Source: JAADIV01 sp964439085 (GTDB lineage Bacteria > Desulfobacterota > Desulfobulbia > Desulfobulbales > VMSU01). Taken from it: a stretch of DNA of 5,990 nt. Under the pieces are notes generated by a model, which had not been told where the DNA came from, ran no database searches, and worked only from the letters and a program-made list of their open reading frames with translations. Location of the stretch: contig CAYTNB010000166.1 of the NCBI GenBank assembly GCA_964439085.1, positions 1 to 5,990 of the forward strand, read 5' to 3'. Within the stretch, counting starts at the first letter, position 1, and each line of letters begins with the position of its first letter. The translations under genes and the position numbers were made by a program. Positions 4,122-5,990 of this stretch are shown here, one piece after another.

Positions 4122-5990
4122 ATAAAAAAATAGGCGTATATGTTTGCCACTGTGGAGGAAATATCTCTGATTATGTGGATGTGGAAAAGGTCAGGAAGGC
4201 TGTTGAAAATGATGAAGGTGTTTTTCTTGCTAAAACAACGATGTTTGCTTGTGCCGATTCCAACCAAAAAGAAATGGTTGAGGATATTAAAAATCAACAA
4301 CTTGATGGCGTAGTCGTAGCTTCCTGTTCCCCTAAATTACATCTTCTAACTTTTAGGGCTGTTACCGAAAGGGCAGGTTTAAATAAATATAATTATGTTC
4401 ACGCCAATATTCGTGAACAGGTTTCCTGGGCGCATTCTGATGATAAAGTAGGGGCTACTGATAAAGCGATACGAATTGTAAAGGCTACCATTGCCAAAGT
4501 ACGTAATGCCGAATCGCTGGAACCAATAAAAGTAAAATCGACCAAAGCGGTTGCAGTGATTGGTGCAGGAGTGGCAGGTATGCGTGCCGCCATTGAGTTG
4601 GCTGAAGCCGGTTCGGAAGTTTTCTTGATTGAACGTGAGTTTTTTGTGGGAGGCCGTGTGGGTCAATTTGATAACTTATTTGTTAGCGAGGAAACCGGTA
4701 AAGAATTGATAACCCGCTTATATAATGAGGTGATGAGACACGAACACGTTAGCCTGTTTACAGGTGCCGAAGTAGTTAAAAAAAGCGGAAGTGTTGGGAA
4801 TTTCGATTTAAAGGTAAAAATAACACCCCGCTACATCAAGCTTCAATGCGCCGGTGGAGAATTACAAAAAGCCATTGATGTTTGTCCGGTGAAAGTTCCC
4901 GATAGATTTAATTTTGGCATAACCACACGGAAAGCTATTTATCATAATTATCCCAGTGAATACCCACAACTACCGGCTATCGACATTGAAAGTTGTACCC
5001 GTTGCGGCGAATGTGAAAAGGTGTGTAGTAGTATTGACTTTAACCAAAAAACCGAATATCTGAACATAAAAGCAGGTGCTATTTTGTTGGCTACCGGGTT
5101 TGATCCTTATGAACCTAAAAAAGGGGAATTCGGCTATGGCGAAATTGATAACGTGGTTACTTTGCCCCAGTTCAAACGCATTGTTCACTATTGTGATGAC
5201 AAGCTACTATACAATGGCAAAGAGGTAAAAAACATTGCTTACATCTATTGCGTTGGAAGCAGGCAGGTTGACGGCGAAAACAAATACTGTTCGCGCTATT
5301 GTTGTACAGCTACTATTCATGCGGCCATTGATGTTCGGAAAAAATTTAAGAACGTCCACAATTTCCATTTTAACAGAGGAATAAGAACCTATGGAAAACA
5401 GGAGGTGCTGTATGATGAATCTTCGCGTTTAGGTGATATTTATTTGCAATCTTTTGAACAGGATCCACCAATTGTCGAAAAAGTTGGCAATGAAACTATT
5501 GTGAAGATTAAAGATATTCTTACCATCGACAAAGAGTTGGAAGTGGCTGCCGATTTGGTGGTGCTCGTTACCGGGATGGTGCCGCGAAAAGATAACTCTA
5601 TTGGTAATCTGCTAAAAGTTCCCAAAGGCAGAGACAAATTTTTCAATGAAATTCACATGAAATTGCGACCTGTGGAAACGGTGATCGATGGGGTAACCAT
5701 TTCAGGTGCCAGCCAGGGGCCAAAAAATATTATGGAATCGATGAACTCGGCATTGGCAGCAGCAACAAAATCATTTTCTCTGATTAATTCGGGAGAATTA
5801 GCACTGGAACCTACAGTGGCCAAAGTTGACGATAAAGCCTGTGAGTGGTGCGGTAAATGTGATGAAGCTTGTCCATACAGTGCTTTTGAAAAAGTAGAAG
5901 TGGACGGCAAATTTATTGCAAAAGTAAATTCAGCCGTATGTAAAGGTTGCGGCATGTGCCTGCCTGTATGCCCTGTTAATGCTCTGGACC
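4118..5990 (+). CDS. Long HdrA-like FAD/iron-sulfur protein (HdrA/QmoB family), 3' end outside the window
   Basis: 624 codons are visible with no stop. The N-terminal domain is classical HdrA: VYVCHCGGNISDYVDVE (7-23; Cys10, Cys12), Cys45 (FACADSNQ), VVASCSPKLH (67-76; Cys70) and ANIREQVSW (96-104). FAD binding follows at AVIGAGVAGMRAA (146-158). The FPTxDCxxC segment is absent, replaced by QFDNLFVSEETGKEL. The first inserted ferredoxin motif is broken: only C244 and C256-P remain in CAGGELQKAIDVCP. The second is intact (C293, C296, C299, C303, but no Pro after it). A CX12CX3CC set (C378, C391, C395, C396) is kept. A C-terminal ferredoxin domain has two full motifs: C575, C578, C581, C585-P and C608, C611, C614, C618-P. 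It probably ends soon after the window, unless it continues into an MvhD-like domain as in QmoB. It is likely the electron hub partner of the upstream HdrA-like protein. Confidence 0.9.
   Translation, partial: MNKKIGVYVCHCGGNISDYVDVEKVRKAVENDEGVFLAKTTMFACADSNQKEMVEDIKNQQLDGVVVASCSPKLHLLTFRAVTERAGLNKYNYVHANIREQVSWAHSDDKVGATDKAIRIVKATIAKVRNAESLEPIKVKSTKAVAVIGAGVAGMRAAIELAEAGSEVFLIEREFFVGGRVGQFDNLFVSEETGKELITRLYNEVMRHEHVSLFTGAEVVKKSGSVGNFDLKVKITPRYIKLQCAGGELQKAIDVCPVKVPDRFNFGITTRKAIYHNYPSEYPQLPAIDIESCTRCGECEKVCSSIDFNQKTEYLNIKAGAILLATGFDPYEPKKGEFGYGEIDNVVTLPQFKRIVHYCDDKLLYNGKEVKNIAYIYCVGSRQVDGENKYCSRYCCTATIHAAIDVRKKFKNVHNFHFNRGIRTYGKQEVLYDESSRLGDIYLQSFEQDPPIVEKVGNETIVKIKDILTIDKELEVAADLVVLVTGMVPRKDNSIGNLLKVPKGRDKFFNEIHMKLRPVETVIDGVTISGASQGPKNIMESMNSALAAATKSFSLINSGELALEPTVAKVDDKACEWCGKCDEACPYSAFEKVEVDGKFIAKVNSAVCKGCGMCLPVCPVNALD

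Overview
The window looks like a piece of a Bacteroidota chromosome, probably an anaerobic or sulfur-metabolising member of class Bacteroidia. The clues are matches to the Bacteroidota promoter pattern (TAnnTTTG with an upstream TTG) in the divergent intergenic region, mostly weak or absent Shine-Dalgarno sequences with A-rich leaders, moderate AT content and a nine-base intergenic tandem repeat. The lineage is inferred from these features, not from a database match.

Layout. A Crp/Fnr-type regulator (21-701, minus strand) is transcribed away from a tightly packed plus-strand gene set. A short GC-rich hairpin at 1-17 sits just after the regulator's stop. The 166-bp divergent region (702-867) holds one near-perfect Crp/Fnr-type palindrome (744-759) and a plausible promoter on each strand. 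The plus-strand set runs: DsrE-like protein (868-1287), DsrE2-like protein (1310-1855), TusA-like sulfur carrier (1891-2139), MvhD/FrhD-type hydrogenase iron-sulfur subunit (2142-2549), a 252-bp array of 28 nine-base repeats (2540-2791), a short HdrA-like flavoprotein (2814-4121), and a long HdrA-like flavoprotein (4118 to beyond the window end). Genes abut or overlap except at the array, so they probably form one operon. No stretch over 300 bases lacks a gene.

How the genes may work together. DsrE and TusA proteins carry sulfur as cysteine persulfides. HdrA proteins are FAD/iron-sulfur electron hubs, and MvhD-type subunits pass electrons to or from HdrA. The set therefore looks like a cytoplasmic machine in which protein-bound sulfur is oxidised or reduced by a two-flavoprotein Hdr/Qmo-like complex, under control of a redox- or effector-sensing Crp/Fnr regulator. 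The two HdrA-like proteins are complementary. The short one keeps the FPTLDCAAC segment and both inserted ferredoxin motifs but lacks the N- and C-terminal domains. The long one has both of those domains, but lacks that segment and has one broken ferredoxin motif. No HdrB, HdrC, QmoC, DsrAB or hydrogenase large subunit is visible; partners may lie beyond position 5990. Direction of sulfur flow and substrate cannot be read from the sequence.
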